Part shown: one piece after another, positions 33,276 to 45,196 of the stretch
Numbering within the stretch: position 1 is the stretch's first letter
Layout: each line of letters starts with the position of its first letter
Origin: Acanthococcus lagerstroemiae
Lineage: Eukaryota; Arthropoda; Insecta; Hemiptera; Eriococcidae
Direction of reading: 5' to 3'
DNA length: 64,000 bases
Assembly (NCBI GenBank): GCA_031841125.1
Contig: CM063114.1
Location: forward strand, 27,659,266-27,723,265
Made by a program: the position numbers and the translations under genes
The notes under the pieces: generated by a model
Databases searched by the model: none
Told to the model about the DNA's origin: nothing
Seen by the model: the letters and a program-made list of their open reading frames with translations, nothing else

Positions 33276-34990
33276 GATTAATCAGTAATGATTTTTATTT
33301 TTAATCGTCTCAAAAGAAAACAGCATTTGTGATCCAATTTTTACACTAATTTCAAATCTGTTCTGGCAATTTAGATGAAAACCTTTCCCCATTTAGATTT
33401 TTACAATTTTTGGTAAGGTGAATCCGACGTGCTATGACCATTTTCAAAAACCATTAGTTATTGAGACAAGTATTTCATGAATAATTGAAAAATGGTGCCT
33501 ACTCGTATGCGTGACATTTGGAAGAAATGAAAAGTCTACACTCATGACTTTTCCCTCTTTCATATGTTTATGTCACATACACAGATACCCCCATACTTGC
33601 GTGGGTTCATTTCCATCAACCGAACTTACTTATTTCGTGCACATTTGAAAGAACTTTTTTTTTTTTCCAAGTCAAAAACTAAGCCGAATTTATGAGTTGA
33701 ACTCAGACCCGGCGCCACTAGGTCCGAGCAAGATCACCCGCAAATCGATTTTTAAAATTTTAATTTAGAAAAAAGAATCGGACCTTTGATCTCTGAAAGA
33801 GGATTCCGAATGGCTACCGTACACGATACCTACAAACAGACACGCCACCCCGACAATAGAATTTCCTAAGCGTTAACAAAAACAATTCTAAATTTTTGAA
33901 AACAATATCGAAATGACTTGTAGAATGTAATGAGTGCGGCCGCGATCCACGAAAAACAAGCAAACAAAAACCAATATCACGGAATAATAACGATTATTGT
34001 TTCTCCCGTGGGTAGCCCGCTACCCTCCGCTGAGAACTGGCGCGATCGAAAAGCGGTTTCTCTCAGAGGCTTCCAAGTCATTTGTAAATATACCCTGAGA
34101 GCCGCAATCCAAAAGAAACCGCGACGCCTTTCCTTCTTTCATCGATGTCGACAAAGCCAAACCGAAAACGTATCAATTAGATAAACATTAATTATTGTTA
34201 CACCGATACTGCTAAATTGCATTATCGATCAGTGGAAAGACTTTTTCGCAAAAGCGAAGGATATATTGGAATATTTTTGCCGTACGGTGTGGCCGAGGGG
34301 GAATAAACTATCCCCAATACTCAAAGACAATAATTCGAACGAATACGCAATTTTCTGTCCATTATCTCGCTTCCTAGTTATATTAGGACAGCGGTTCTTA
34401 TGTCAAATTGTAGCTTATATACTTGGCTTTCATGCCCTATACTTGAATCTTCGATTTATAACCCCCTCCCCATGTGCTCCGCCACCACAAAACTTAAAAG
34501 TACGGGAAAATGGCACGTGAAAAAAGTGCTCCTAAATAAGAAGTACCGTAGTTAATCAAATTTTCGACTGAAAGTCAGTATTTATTCGATGTTAGAAAAA
34601 AATTAAGTCTGTACATTAATTTTTATTGTTATTATTCATGCTTCCCTAATTTTCACTTCACGCACCGAAGGAAAATAAATGCGACGTCAGTGGCGCAGCA
34701 TTTTTTGCGTCCCCACTGGTGGCATATGATATGCATACCTGGCCCACGTTTCACCGTTACTTTATCCCTCGAGAATTTTTTTTTTCTTTTGTAGAATAAC
34801 AGTTAGTATCCTATTCTTTGACATCTAAATTGAAAAAATTTGTTGCTGTATCAATGGTATCTCCAATTAAATATTAGCTAGTATCTCCATTAACGACCGC
34901 ACGTTTATCACGTTCTAATAAAATTCATACATAATTGATAAATTACAAACTATAAACTGTTCATGTACAGTTATTTTTATTGCTGAGGCA
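33276..34990. other. Unclassified intergenic DNA
   Basis: No supported gene. A 31-bp hairpin at 34,688-34,718 begins CAGTGGCGCAGC and ends GCGTCCCCACTG. Its ends are hAT-like, but there is no matching octamer on its flanks. Confidence 0.4.
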
Positions 34991-34999
34991 GTATTTTCT

Positions 35000-37425
35000 A
35001 TAAGGGTCAGGGTAGGCAACCCGCAGTGGGTTTTTCTCTCGGAGGCGGTGGCGGCGGCGGATTTTACTGAGCTGCCTCCGCCACCATGAACCTCCTCCCA
35101 AGGGTAAGCTACCCTTGGAGAAATAAGCAATTAAGGGGCAGGGTAGGCAACCCGCAGTGGGTTTCTTCTTTCGGAGGTGGCGGCGGCGGCGGCGGATTTT
35201 ACTTGTTAAGAAACTCCTCCTCGTCCTTCACCGCGACTTTCCTCCCCAAGCTCCCTCCTCCACTATGAACCCCCTCTCAAGGGTGGGCCACCCCCGAGGG
35301 GGTTGAGCAATTAAGAGGTAGGGTAGGCAACCCGCAAGGGTTTTTTCTCCTGGAGGCAGTGGCGACGGTGGATTTTACGAAGCTCCCTCCTCCACCATGA
35401 ACCTCCTCCCAAGGGTTGGCTACCCCTGGAATAATGAGCACTTAAGGGGCAGGATAGGCAACCCGCAGTGGTTTTGTTTCTCTCGAAAGCGGCGGTAGTG
35501 GCGGCGGATTTTACTTTTTTAGTATACTAGGGGGCTTTGCCCCCTGGCCACTTCGCGCGTCGTCCGACCATCACAGTCCTCAGTGTTTGGTCTAAATAGC
35601 GTTTGTTCCTGAGTTGAGGTTTGCTTTGCGCTTCTTTTGCTCCCCCTCGATTAGCGGTCTCAATCTTCCACTATGAACCCCCTTCCATCCTTTCTTCATC
35701 ACGAGCCTCCTCCTCCATCACGACCCCCTCATTCACCACGGTCGCTCTTCGCCTCCACGATCATACTTCAACAGTCGCAGCCCTCCTCAGCCACAAACTC
35801 CTCCTCCACAACGGCCATAATCTCCTACCACAGACTTCAATGCCCACCCCATGGTCTTTTACCTCCGCAGTATCCCCCCTGCGAACCCTTTCCTTCTGCA
35901 CATCCGGGTAGGCCCTCTCTCTTGGACTTCCTCCTCACCTCTACAGTCATCAACCACCACAACGAACCTCCTCCACCTGGGCCTTAATCTCTTCACATTA
36001 CACTCTCCCTCTCTCCATGACCTCCGTCCACAGCTTCTCCCCCACATGGCACTCTCCATTCATCCCTCCAAGCATCACCCAGTCCTCCACCTAGTCTCCC
36101 CCGATCACCCTCTTCCACCCCCAGTGCCCTCCTCCAGTATGACAACGTCCCACCGATCACCCTACACCATTATAGCCTTCATTTCTGTTCACGTACCACA
36201 CCCCCACCAAGACCTCTTCACCCATCACTATGCCCTCCCCAATGAAGGCCTTAATCCCTCGCTACAGCCTTCCCCTTCCACTGCTCCTCTTCTGAGGCCT
36301 CCTTACCCCTTGTCCCAACTCCCTCGCAGATTCTCTGGTCCTCCACTCAGGAACACCCACCACCATGACCACCCTTCCCCTTCAGACTCTCGCCACCAGC
36401 CCCTCCTGCCCCATGGCTTTCATTTCCCTCCCCAGTCCCTCTTTCACCCAGGACTTCCTCCTCCACCAGGACTCCTTACTCACCATTACCCCCTACACAC
36501 ACAAGGGCCTTTATCCCCCTCCTGAGGCCACGCACCTCATGGATCTCCTCTCCATTCTGGAGCTCCCTCCATCATGAACCACCTCGTAGGGGTGGGCTAC
36601 CATTGGAGAAATAAGCAATTAGTGGGATAGGGTAGGCAATCCGCAGTCTCCACTACCTCCGCAATGGCGGCCTTAGTCCCTCTCTACAGACTTCCCCTTC
36701 CGTGACTCCATCACCCAACGGTCTCCTCGCTCAACCACCTCGAAGATCGCCTGGTCCTCCAACCAGGGGCTTCCACCACCATGACCACCCCTCCCCCACG
36801 AGAACCCTTCCCCTCAAGACCCCCCTCCCCGGGACTGGAACCTTCCGCACCACGGCCTTCATTTGCCTTCCCGGCCGCCTTCTCACCAAGGACTTCCTCC
36901 TCCACCATGAGTACCTCTTACACCCTTGGGTCTTTATCTACCACAATTTTATTGCCCCTCCAGGACCCTCACCCACCACTGCCCCCCGGACCTTATCTTC
37001 TTTCATGGCCCCTGTCCTCACTGTAGTTCTCCGATCCCTTCAAAGTTCCCTGGCCATCCACCCAGTAGGAGCTCTCACAACTATGACCCCCCCCCCCCCC
37101 GAGAGCTCTTCCCCTCGAGACCCCGCCCCGCCACCAGCCTCTCCCGCACCACGGCCATTTCTCTCCCCGGCCCCTCTCTCACCAAGGACTTTCTCCTCCA
37201 TCAGGTCCTCTTACTCATCATAACCCCCGCCCCACCCAGAGCCTCCTTCACCATCTATGGCTCACGCCCCCACGAGGGCCCTCATCCCCCTTCAGGAGCT
37301 CCCTCCTTAACCATGAACCCCTCTTGAGGGTAGGCTACCCCTAGAAAATTTAGCAATGAAGGGGTGTGGGTTGCCTACCTTTGAAGAAATGAGCAATGAA
37401 GGGACAGGGTAGGCAACCCGCAGTG
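35000..37425 (+). repeat. GTAGGCAACCCGCAG repeat block with C-rich stretches
   Basis: GGTAGGCAACCCGCAG or a close variant starts at 35,011, 35,142, 35,322, 35,453, 36,631 and 37,408, with one inverted copy at 37,370. The first four copies are spaced 131, 180 and 131 bp. A full unit runs GTAGGCAACCCGCAGTGGG, a GGAGGCGGTGGCGGCGG tract, GATTTTACT, CTCCCTCCTCCACCATGAAC, CTCCTCCCAAGGGTGGGCTA and GAAATAAGCAATTAA. Between 35,620 and 36,560 and again 36,650-37,320 the sequence is almost pure pyrimidine-rich text built from CTCCTCCACCATGA-like words. Long proline-, serine- and histidine-rich frames there (224 and 173 codons) follow from absent A/T-rich stops and overlap one another. Confidence 0.75.
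35527..35560. repeat. GC hairpin CTAGGGGGCTTTGCCCCC
   Basis: A perfect short hairpin, GGGGGC-TTT-GCCCCC, follows TTTTTTAGTATA and precedes TGGCCACTTCGCGCG. It may be a transposon end (compare 31,700-31,745). Confidence 0.45.
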
Positions 37426-37429
37426 CGCG

Positions 37430-37690
37430 ATGATGATGATGTCATAAGAACCTGAGATCTCAGAAACCAAGATAGCTGGTATGCCCTATTCATGAACACT
37501 ATATCTTCCTTTATACATATCTCAAGGTAGACTATGTGTTATATCTTGCGACTTGAGATCTTGGATGTAATTATGTCATTATGTCTTTGTATGTTTTATT
37601 ATGTCTGGTATGTCCTAAATCTTGGAGATCTTTTATGTTAGAATAGATTATGTCTTTGAAAGTAACTGATCTGCCCCTGGAATTTGCTGA
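37430..37690. repeat. ATTATGTCTTTGTATG-rich dispersed repeat
   Basis: Words such as TTATGTCATTATGTCTTTG and TATGTCTGGTATGTCC, plus CTTGAGATCTTGG, appear to be diverged reverse-complement relatives of the GATAAGACATAAAGACA repeat at 32.3-32.8 kb. A GATGATGATGATG run lies at 37,429-37,441. Confidence 0.45.
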
Positions 37691-37696
37691 TTTGTA

Positions 37697-38180
37697 AGTA
37701 GGCAACCCGCAGTGCGATTTTTTCTCCCCGAGGTGGCGGTGGCGACGGATTTTACTTTTTTAGTATATAGAGAGAAAGAAAAGAGAGATAGAGAGATCAG
37801 TAATGAAAAAGAAGCTAACTGATTTTCTCTGTAATTTTTTAGTTTTTTTGACATTTTTATGTTTTTACTTTGCACACGACGGAAAAAAGTGTTACTTTGG
37901 GAAAACAGCGTCACGAAAATAACGTTACGAAAATCGCGCTGTCTAGGCTGGCTAGCAACCGAAAAAAGCGTTACTCTGGAGCGTCACGAGAATAGCGTTA
38001 TACGGGCTGGCTATAGGCTGGCTGGCAACGGAAAAAAGCGAAAATCGCGCTGGCTAGGCTGGCTTGCTAGGTAAACTGGGTGGCTGGCTAGACTGGCAGG
38101 CAACGGAAAAAAGCGTTACTCTGGAGCGTGCCAAAAAAAGCGTTACGCGCTGGCTAGGTTGGCTGGCTAACTGCCTGCCT
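37697..38180 (+). repeat. GTAGGCAACCCGCAG unit joined to GGCTGGCTAG tandem repeat
   Basis: One more GTAGGCAACCCGCAG unit (with GGTGGCGGTGGCGACGG and TTTTAGTATATAGAGAG) leads into 37,860-38,180, where AACGGAAAAAAGCGTTACTC then TGGAGCGT alternates with GGCTGGCTGGCTAGGCTGG-type words three to four times. The lead-in GACATTTTTATGTTTTTACT matches 32.9 kb in inverse orientation. Confidence 0.65.
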
Positions 38181-38189
38181 GATTGACTG

Positions 38190-38298
38190 ACTGACTGACT
38201 GAGCGAAATATAAATCGTATAAATCGAGGCTCAGGTGCGAGGCGCTTCCGACTCTGAGCTTCGATTTATACGATTTACATTTCGCCCAGTCAGTCAGT
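38190..38298. repeat. Long foldback: 45-nt arms, 19-nt loop
   Basis: The left arm 38,190-38,234 and right arm 38,254-38,298 are reverse complements at 42 of 45 positions (ACTGACTGACTG, GCGAAAT, AAATCGTATAAATCGA, GCTCAG shared). The loop is 38,235-38,253. Transcribed, it would form a strong hairpin. It directly abuts the GGCTGG tandem repeat and is probably the terminal part of that composite repeat. Confidence 0.85.
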
Positions 38299-40169
38299 TT
38301 CACCACTTATTATAGACACCTTCCTCAACATTTTTCAGCAGTCAAACCTTTTGTGCGAATGTTTCCAATCGAACCTGTTTCTTGATTGTAATTATCCTAG
38401 GCTATTACGTTTCAACAAATCGAGATTTACGAATTTGGGGTGCAAATAAGCACTGGGGCGCGCCGGGAAATTTCCCGATTTCTCGCGTAGCCTGTCCGTG
38501 TGTGCCATGAAGACGTCCCCCGCGACGGCTTTGAATTTGAACGCATTTGTTTCTCAGGCGATATCCAAATGCACTGAATGCAGGCATTAAGCGTCTTGTC
38601 TCACCAATAATGTATCAGTATTTGGTTTTGAGGCGATATTCGTTTAGGAAAATATTCATTCTGGCGGCAATGTTTGTTCGGAGAGGGTGAGATTCATTTT
38701 TGAGGAAACTGAGTTGAAATGTACCGTTTCTCCAGCTCCGCCGCACCTGATCATACAGTTGCATACCGGAGAATTTCTTCCAGTTTTAAAGATACCGATT
38801 GCAGTAGCCTAATCTGCCATTAAAATTAAATATTCGTATCATAATTATAATACGTGAATTCGACTTTCTTACACCCGGGTGTATATTGTACGTCTGCATT
38901 ACCGATTGTCTCGTGCGAAATAACCGCACCAACTGGCGTAAGTGCGAACGCGAGGCCAGTAAAACTACTTTTTCTGGAACATATTTGTCTCCGTATCTAT
39001 AGCTGGGGGAAAAAAGGGTTTAGTATAAACCGCAGAATTATGTCATCGTGATTAGAAAAAACAGAACAATCGTAAAATGTACAATGGATGTAGAATAGTT
39101 TTTATTGGCCAGCCCTCTCGAGAGTGGCGCGAAGCAAAAGTATCGAAGATCTAGAGTTCGTATTTCCACCTGTCTATAAAGGCACGCGAACGTCAGTAAC
39201 TCACGACATTTGGTTAGCGGGCGAATGGAGTGGATAGAGTTCGGCACCCACAGACGCATCTGCGTTATTTTTTCTTTAATGTCCCCCCTCGAGAATAAGG
39301 GGGGTACCGAAAACACACTTCCACCTTATGAACACGGTGTAATTACATTTCAGAAAAGAATACGATCTCGCCGAGTGGGGATAGGGTGCGTGCCACCGAT
39401 CAAATTGGTACGCGGTAAATTACTGTTAATAACGATTGTAAAATTAATCATCGAGTAACTGAATTAACTGACGAGCGACTTACAGCTCCAGAGATCGTGC
39501 GATCGCATCGCAATATTACACCTATTCGGTGTCACCCCTTGTTGGCCATTAGTGGCGGCGAATTATTGTAATTTGTCGTGGCTTGTTAAGGAGGGGAAAA
39601 TATAAACAATGGTGGCCTACTGCCCTTACACTCGATTGTGGAGTGATGCTTAAATTGATGGATTAGATGACGATGTAAATGATACTGGGTATCGTTATTA
39701 CGTGGTAGATAGGTGGCTATAACTTGCCAACCGTAACGAGATGATGAGACATTGACAAGTTGCAAGCCAGCGTGCAGGAATATATTGTAACGATATTGAC
39801 ACAGAAAACGCACGATTAACGGAATAACTAAGTTTATTCCCCATAGCGCTACTAAGCACAGTACCGTCCCTCTGAATTCGTATACAATTATCGCATTCAA
39901 AACTAGACGCTTCAACGATGGCGAGAGCTGCTTCATATACACCGGCAGTATCGGTGAGAATCTTGTCAACATTCTTCATTTTGACGTGGATATGTCCTAT
40001 GACTCGCAACATGAAAGAGAAAAATTCCACAGAAAACCGTACCATTGTGACGTAATTGCGTATTCCTTTTTTCGCGGTCATTCGTTCCGTCACGTTTCGA
40101 CCGACCAACACGGAGAGTGCCGACCGACCTCGAGAATGGACGACTAACACTTAGAATGTTATATCACTA
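38299..40169. other. Unclassified, GC-balanced intergenic DNA
   Basis: This is less AT-rich than the flanks and without recognisable repeats. A minus-strand frame of 150 codons (39,698-40,150) overlaps another of 128 codons (39,586-39,972) in a different frame. Neither shows a known domain, compositional bias or splice context, so neither is called as a gene. Some of this could be conserved regulatory DNA, but nothing in the sequence proves it. Confidence 0.4.
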
Positions 40170-40174
40170 TGACG

Positions 40175-42060
40175 TCGTTGATTGAATGCGTGAACATGTT
40201 TGGTAGCAAGACATATCCATGTATGGATGAATCTACATGTAGCGTATGTAGATTTTTTGATTTCCTTTCAAATATTTGGAAGCATTCGCCATACCGCCCT
40301 CTCTTTAAGCTGGGACGTTTCGGCCAGGCTCTAAATTTTCATCGTAGTCAACATGCCAGACTGTCGACCGATTCAGGTGGACTGTCTTGGCCTGTCCTCC
40401 ACCCTTTTCACCGCTCCTATTTTATACCACATGTGTTTTGTGGCCCCATGACCAGTTAGTAGTCCGACCATGAGCCTTGCATGTTTCCTGTCAAGCCCTA
40501 GTGAAAACTTGGCTGGGGGCGTCCCCTATCAGTGTGCTTGCTTTCATGTCACTGGCCGACTGCCAGTGCAGTTCCGTTTGCTTACTTATCCAAGCCTTAA
40601 CTTTGGATTCTATGACGCTGTATGCTACAGGAAAACAGAGCCTGAGCGTTACCAGTTCCTTTTTACGCCCTCCTTCACTAGCTTGCTAGCGATGCCGCAG
40701 TGTCCCGGTGTCCATAGTATTGTGACACGGTTCTCCTGAGCAAAGGTGTATAATGTGTTAACACACTCCGTCACCACCAGGGATGTAGTTTGGTGTGACG
40801 ATAGTGCCTTAATAGCCGATTAACTTCTTGTACAGATATAGATCTACATTAACAAAGCCCTTCTGCTGGCTTCTATCAATGGCCACCGCAATCGCCATTA
40901 CCTCTGCTTGGAGGATAGTGAGGCCCTCATCCAGTGCCATTAAATAGTTGTCAGCTCCTTTTGCATTCGTGATTCCGATTCCTACACCTTGGTCATTCTT
41001 AGAGGCATCTGCAAACCACACATTCTCCTCTTTTCCTAGAGTGCTTCGCCATCTCTTTTCCCAAGCCTCCCGTGTGGGTATCAGCGCACGGTACGGCTTG
41101 TCAAAGAAGTGTTTCACCGCGATTCTATCATTCGGCATCCCAAAGTATTTGTCCATCGTCCTCGCCATCTCCCATATCCTTCTGTGGCTTGTTTTTTGGG
41201 CCTGAAGGTTTGGTTGGCCCAGACGATGAGCCTCCAATATCGCAGCTGCTTCTATAGCAGTGTGAAGTGGTGGCAAGTTTAGGAGCCTTTCCAGTGCCTT
41301 AGTCGGCGCTGTTTTCATTGCCTCTGTTATCATCACGCACGCGAGCCTTTGCAGGTGGTCTAGTCCAGGTGGACCTGGCCCCACCACACAATGGCCGCAT
41401 ATGTGATTCTGGAACGTATTACACCGGTATCCAGCGCATAATTTTGGGAGAGAGTCCCCAGGTCCTGCCGACAGAAGTGCGGCAAGCCCAAAGAACCTCA
41501 ATCCCTTTTCTTATTTTCTCTGAGACGTGATCCCTCCAGGAGAGTTTTTCATCCGAAGTACTTCACCTCTCCTGTGAGGGCTAAAACAGACTTCCCTTGC
41601 ACTGCACTTTGATCAACTCCTTGCCCTTCCTTTTGTGGGTGAAAAGAGTGATCTCAGTTTTGTCCGGGTTTATCGATAACCCCTTTTTCACACCCCATTT
41701 TTCCACACATCGGAGTCCTCACTGTGTTAACTCCGCGACGGTTCCCGGAAATTTACCGGTTTCCATCGCAGCCAAATCATCAGTGTAGTCCTCTGTGTAT
41801 ATTTCTTGACCATTCAACTCATCCAGCAAACTGTCCACCACTAGGCTCCGCAGTAGGGGAGAGAGTACTCCCCCCTGTGGACAGCCTCGTCGTTGCATGG
41901 ATTTGTTCTTGTTGGTATGTTATCTGGATCTCCCTGCCTTTTAGCATTGATACAATCCATTTTATTAAGCTTTACTTCACTTCCCTTTCCCAAAGGGCTA
42001 TTTCTATTGATTCATGAGAGGTCATCGCGTCAAACGCTCCTTCGCATCATATCAAACAGG
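40175..42060 (-). pseudogene. R1/LOA-like LINE: RT, RNase H and C-terminus, decayed
   Basis: Minus-strand traces in order: GAFDAMTSHESIEIAL (RT motif A region, ~42,040), MLKGREIQIT, RRGCPQGGVLSPLLRSL and VVDSLLDELNG (RT motif B), YTDDLAAMETGKFPGT (motif C; the usual YADD altered, ~41,780), KKGLSINPDKTEITLFTHKR, then a 230-codon frame (40,809-41,501) with LQRLACVMITEAMKTAPTKA and LERLLNLPPLH, and an RNase H core FADASK (residues 163-168) and QAEVMAIA (198-205). After that, broken frames give GLDRKHARLMVGLLTGHGAT, the usual C-terminal block of this LINE group. Frameshifts and stops make it non-functional. The N-terminal ORF1 and endonuclease are not seen. A deleted relative is at 16.6-16.9 kb. 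Confidence 0.82.
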
Positions 42061-43470
42061 GTCAGTCAATTTAAAAAGAAATTCGTTCATAAATTAGGTA
42101 CCACAGGGATAGAAGGAAGGAAGATACTTACATTTATTAAAATTTTAATTTCACTTCGTGAAATAGGTGAGAGGGAGGGGGGTCTTTACTACATCCTGGA
42201 AGCGTCCGAGTCGCTGTCACTGCCGCAACCCTCTCCCTGTGCTGTCAGCTTTCTACGGGCGTATACTGGGAAATCAAATCTTTCGTGAAACTCAAAATAT
42301 TCTATTGATTGACGAAATTAAAATCCCCCTTCCTGAGGTAAAATAGTTCCGGTCCAGGTGTACGTAGATTCGATAAATCTCATCTTCCTATTTAATCTTC
42401 CACTTCCTTTTCGTTGGTCGTTGGATTTAATAACGGTCGCCAGGTAGCCGTACCCGGACCTAAAAGTTATTGACTCTATTAAACACTAGCGCCGATTTGA
42501 CTCTGAATCACCTCTAAAAGGCGAATTTGTCGAAATCGGCGAACCTGCACGGCGCAAAAAAGCCACCGTGTTCGATTTAATAACGATAATTGGCTGCGTG
42601 AAAATCGGCTCAAGTTTTTTTGTATTTCGGTAATGCAGACAGAACATCGCGGCGTCTTTCCATATTCATCTTACAATTGTTCAGGATCACTCGGGTAAAC
42701 AAACAATTTGCAGCGTAAAAAATTATTTGGCAAACAGGAAACACGTTCGATTAAAAAGCCAACTAACCTCTCGAGCCGCCACGAGTTTTAAAAAGCATGC
42801 TGTAAGCGTATCGTGGGTTCATTACTTCACCCTCCAACCCCTAGTTGTTTGTAAAATGCTCGCCGAACCGACACATCAAACGGTAATCGTTGAAATAATT
42901 TTTAGAAAATTTGTAAAACAAAAATCATCCCCGGGGTGAAAGAATCGACCTGTTCTGTAATTATATGGATAATTTTCGGTTTTGTTTCACGTCGACGACG
43001 ACACATTAACATACCGGGGTGGTTCGACACCTATAGTCGACCGTTTTCAAAAATGAAAAGGGTTGATGTGCTAAATAAGACAGTTGATGAGGCAGTCTTC
43101 CAGCCTAGAGGAGCCGGTTGTTGATGTTATTAACTGGTTGAGTTTGATTCTCAAAATATGAAAACGGTATACAATTTCGGGCCGGCAGCGTCGGATATTT
43201 GCGTGAATATTTTTTTGTGTATTCTGCTTATTTTTACACGATAAATGCCTAAATTGGTGATTTAATAGCAGTAGTAAGAAGGCTACTTTGTAACTTTCGC
43301 CCATCCCCTAGCCCTCTTCAGTTTGGCCACAACTTGTAACATATCTAACTTCTTCGAAGGTAGAGGTGCTCGCTCATCCAGACTCTTGAAAAATTAGTAT
43401 TTTTGGTACACGTTGGATGGTTAATTGAGTCTATTCGGGAAAAATCCATTCGAGAAAATTTCTATTCGGG
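42061..43470. other. Unclassified intergenic DNA
   Basis: No gene or repeat I can support. The region is GC-balanced around 42,350-43,200. Confidence 0.4.
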
Positions 43471-44975
43471 ATATGTTTATTTGAAAAAAATCCATTCAGA
43501 AAATTTTCTATAATGATGAGATTTGACCATTTTCAAACATAAAATAAGAAGAAGAAAAAAAAGAAAAGAAAAAAAAAGATCTGTCCAATACTGCCCAGCT
43601 CTCTTCCTGGATATTAGACACAAATGGCTAAGTATTTTTTGATTTCTTGCTTGCATAAAAGGTTTTTGTATCATTGAGTCGGCAAATTGTGGAAATGGCT
43701 CAGAATATTTTATTCATTTTTAAACCATTTTTTCTGCTTTGCTCTGCTTGGGTGAACAATTTTTGCATAGAGCTAATATTTTTGAGAAAATTTTCGTTTG
43801 GATTTGGCCCATTTTAGTCGAGAATCGGGATTTTGAACATTACTCGGCAAAATGGCTAAGTATTTCTTTTTTGGCATGAACATTTTTTGTATTTATGAGT
43901 CGAGATTTTCAACATTGGTTGGGGAATTCTGAAAATGGCTACATATTTTTTAACTCTATTTTCTATATTTTATTCCTTTATTTAATTTTCCTATTTTCCT
44001 TTATTTCTTAATCAATTTTTTTTGGCTTGGACGAAAAACTTTTACACTGAATCGTTAATTTTTGCAATAATTTCCAGTTCAGCTCATTCAGTTGGGATTT
44101 CAAACATACATAAAAATGGCTAAATTACATATTTTTTTGCTTGCATGAGAATTTCTTGTATCATTAAGTCGGCATTTCCATCAGTCGGCAAATTTTGAAA
44201 ATGGCTAATCTTTTTGTTTAGGTATATTTTCTTTATTTTTCGTTTTTTTGCTCGAACGAATAATTTTTGAACTGAGCTGATATTTTCGGAGAATTTTTGT
44301 TCTTGTTCAGTCCATTTAATCGGAAGTCGGGAGTTGGGATTTGAACATTTGATCATTAGTCAGTAAAAAAACTGAGTTTTTTTTTTTGCTTTTGCTTGCA
44401 TGAAAGTTTTCTTCGTACCATGGCAAGGCGCTAAGCGTCTTTATTCCTTGGAAACATTTTTTCTTTTTTATTTATTTATTTTTTGCTTGGTTTGGAAGAC
44501 AAATTTCATGATGAGTCGGTATCAACCCATTTAGTCGGGATTTAAGACATTATTCGGCAAAATGCCAAAATGGCTAAGTATTTTATTTATTTATTACGTA
44601 TTTTTTTGGAGGGGGGAGGGGCGTGCATGAGAATATTTTGTATTATTGAATCGGCGTTTTCAACGTCAGCCGGGAAATTTTGAAAATGATTGAGCTTTAT
44701 TATGTATTTAGTTTTCTGCTTGGATGGACAATTTTTGCACTAAGTTGGAACTTTTCCGAAAATTTTCCTTTTCGAGTATAGCATATTTAGTTGGGAGTCG
44801 AAATTTTGAACGTTAGTCAGCAAAATATCCAAGTTTTTTTTTCTTGTTGGTGTGAACATTTTTGTATCAAGTCCGCATTTTCAACATCAGTCGGCAAAAT
44901 GTAAAAATGGTCAATGGCTCAGCTTTTTTTGTTTTTTTGAACGGAAAATTTTTGCACCGAGTTGACATTTTGGAT
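43470..44975 (+). repeat. ~240-bp satellite, about six diverged units
   Basis: Landmarks AAAATGGCTAAGTATTTTTT, TTGTATCATTGAGTCGGCAT, TTTTCAACATCAGTCGGCAA, GGACAATTTTTGCACTGAGT and TTGGGATTTGAACATTAGTC recur in the same order. GGCAAAATGGCTAAG-type sites fall near 43,620, 43,850, 44,114, 44,350, 44,570 and 44,820, so spacing is about 220-265 bp. Units differ by many substitutions and indels. A separate 1.5-unit piece is at 53.2-53.6 kb. Confidence 0.75.
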
Positions 44976-45196
44976 TTATAGTTACCATCTCCCCGGGCCT
45001 ACTGTGCCGTGAGAAATTGATTCAGCGGAAAGGAAAGTTGATTTATGGTCCATTACGTTCTACCCCTGCATTTCTTTAAGAAAGTTGTATTGGGAATTTT
45101 TTCTCATTGGAAGAGCACGTGACATACCATCCCATCCATTGGGACATTATGCTCCGCATTGAAGCCACACATGGCCTAAAAAATCTTGTAGAAAGA

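Noticed and set aside
34688..34718. 31-bp hAT element (CAGTGGCGCAGC ... CCCCACTG)
   Set aside because: Ends pair, but the flanking octamers do not match and the interior is almost nil; could be a chance hairpin or a deletion relic.
35621..37327. Long proline/serine/histidine-rich open frames (up to 224 codons)
   Set aside because: They overlap each other in several frames over pyrimidine-rich repeat text; absence of stops follows from composition, and no domain is present.
39586..40150. Overlapping minus-strand frames of 128 and 150 codons
   Set aside because: Two frames overlap on one strand, neither resembles a known family, and no splice or promoter context supports either.
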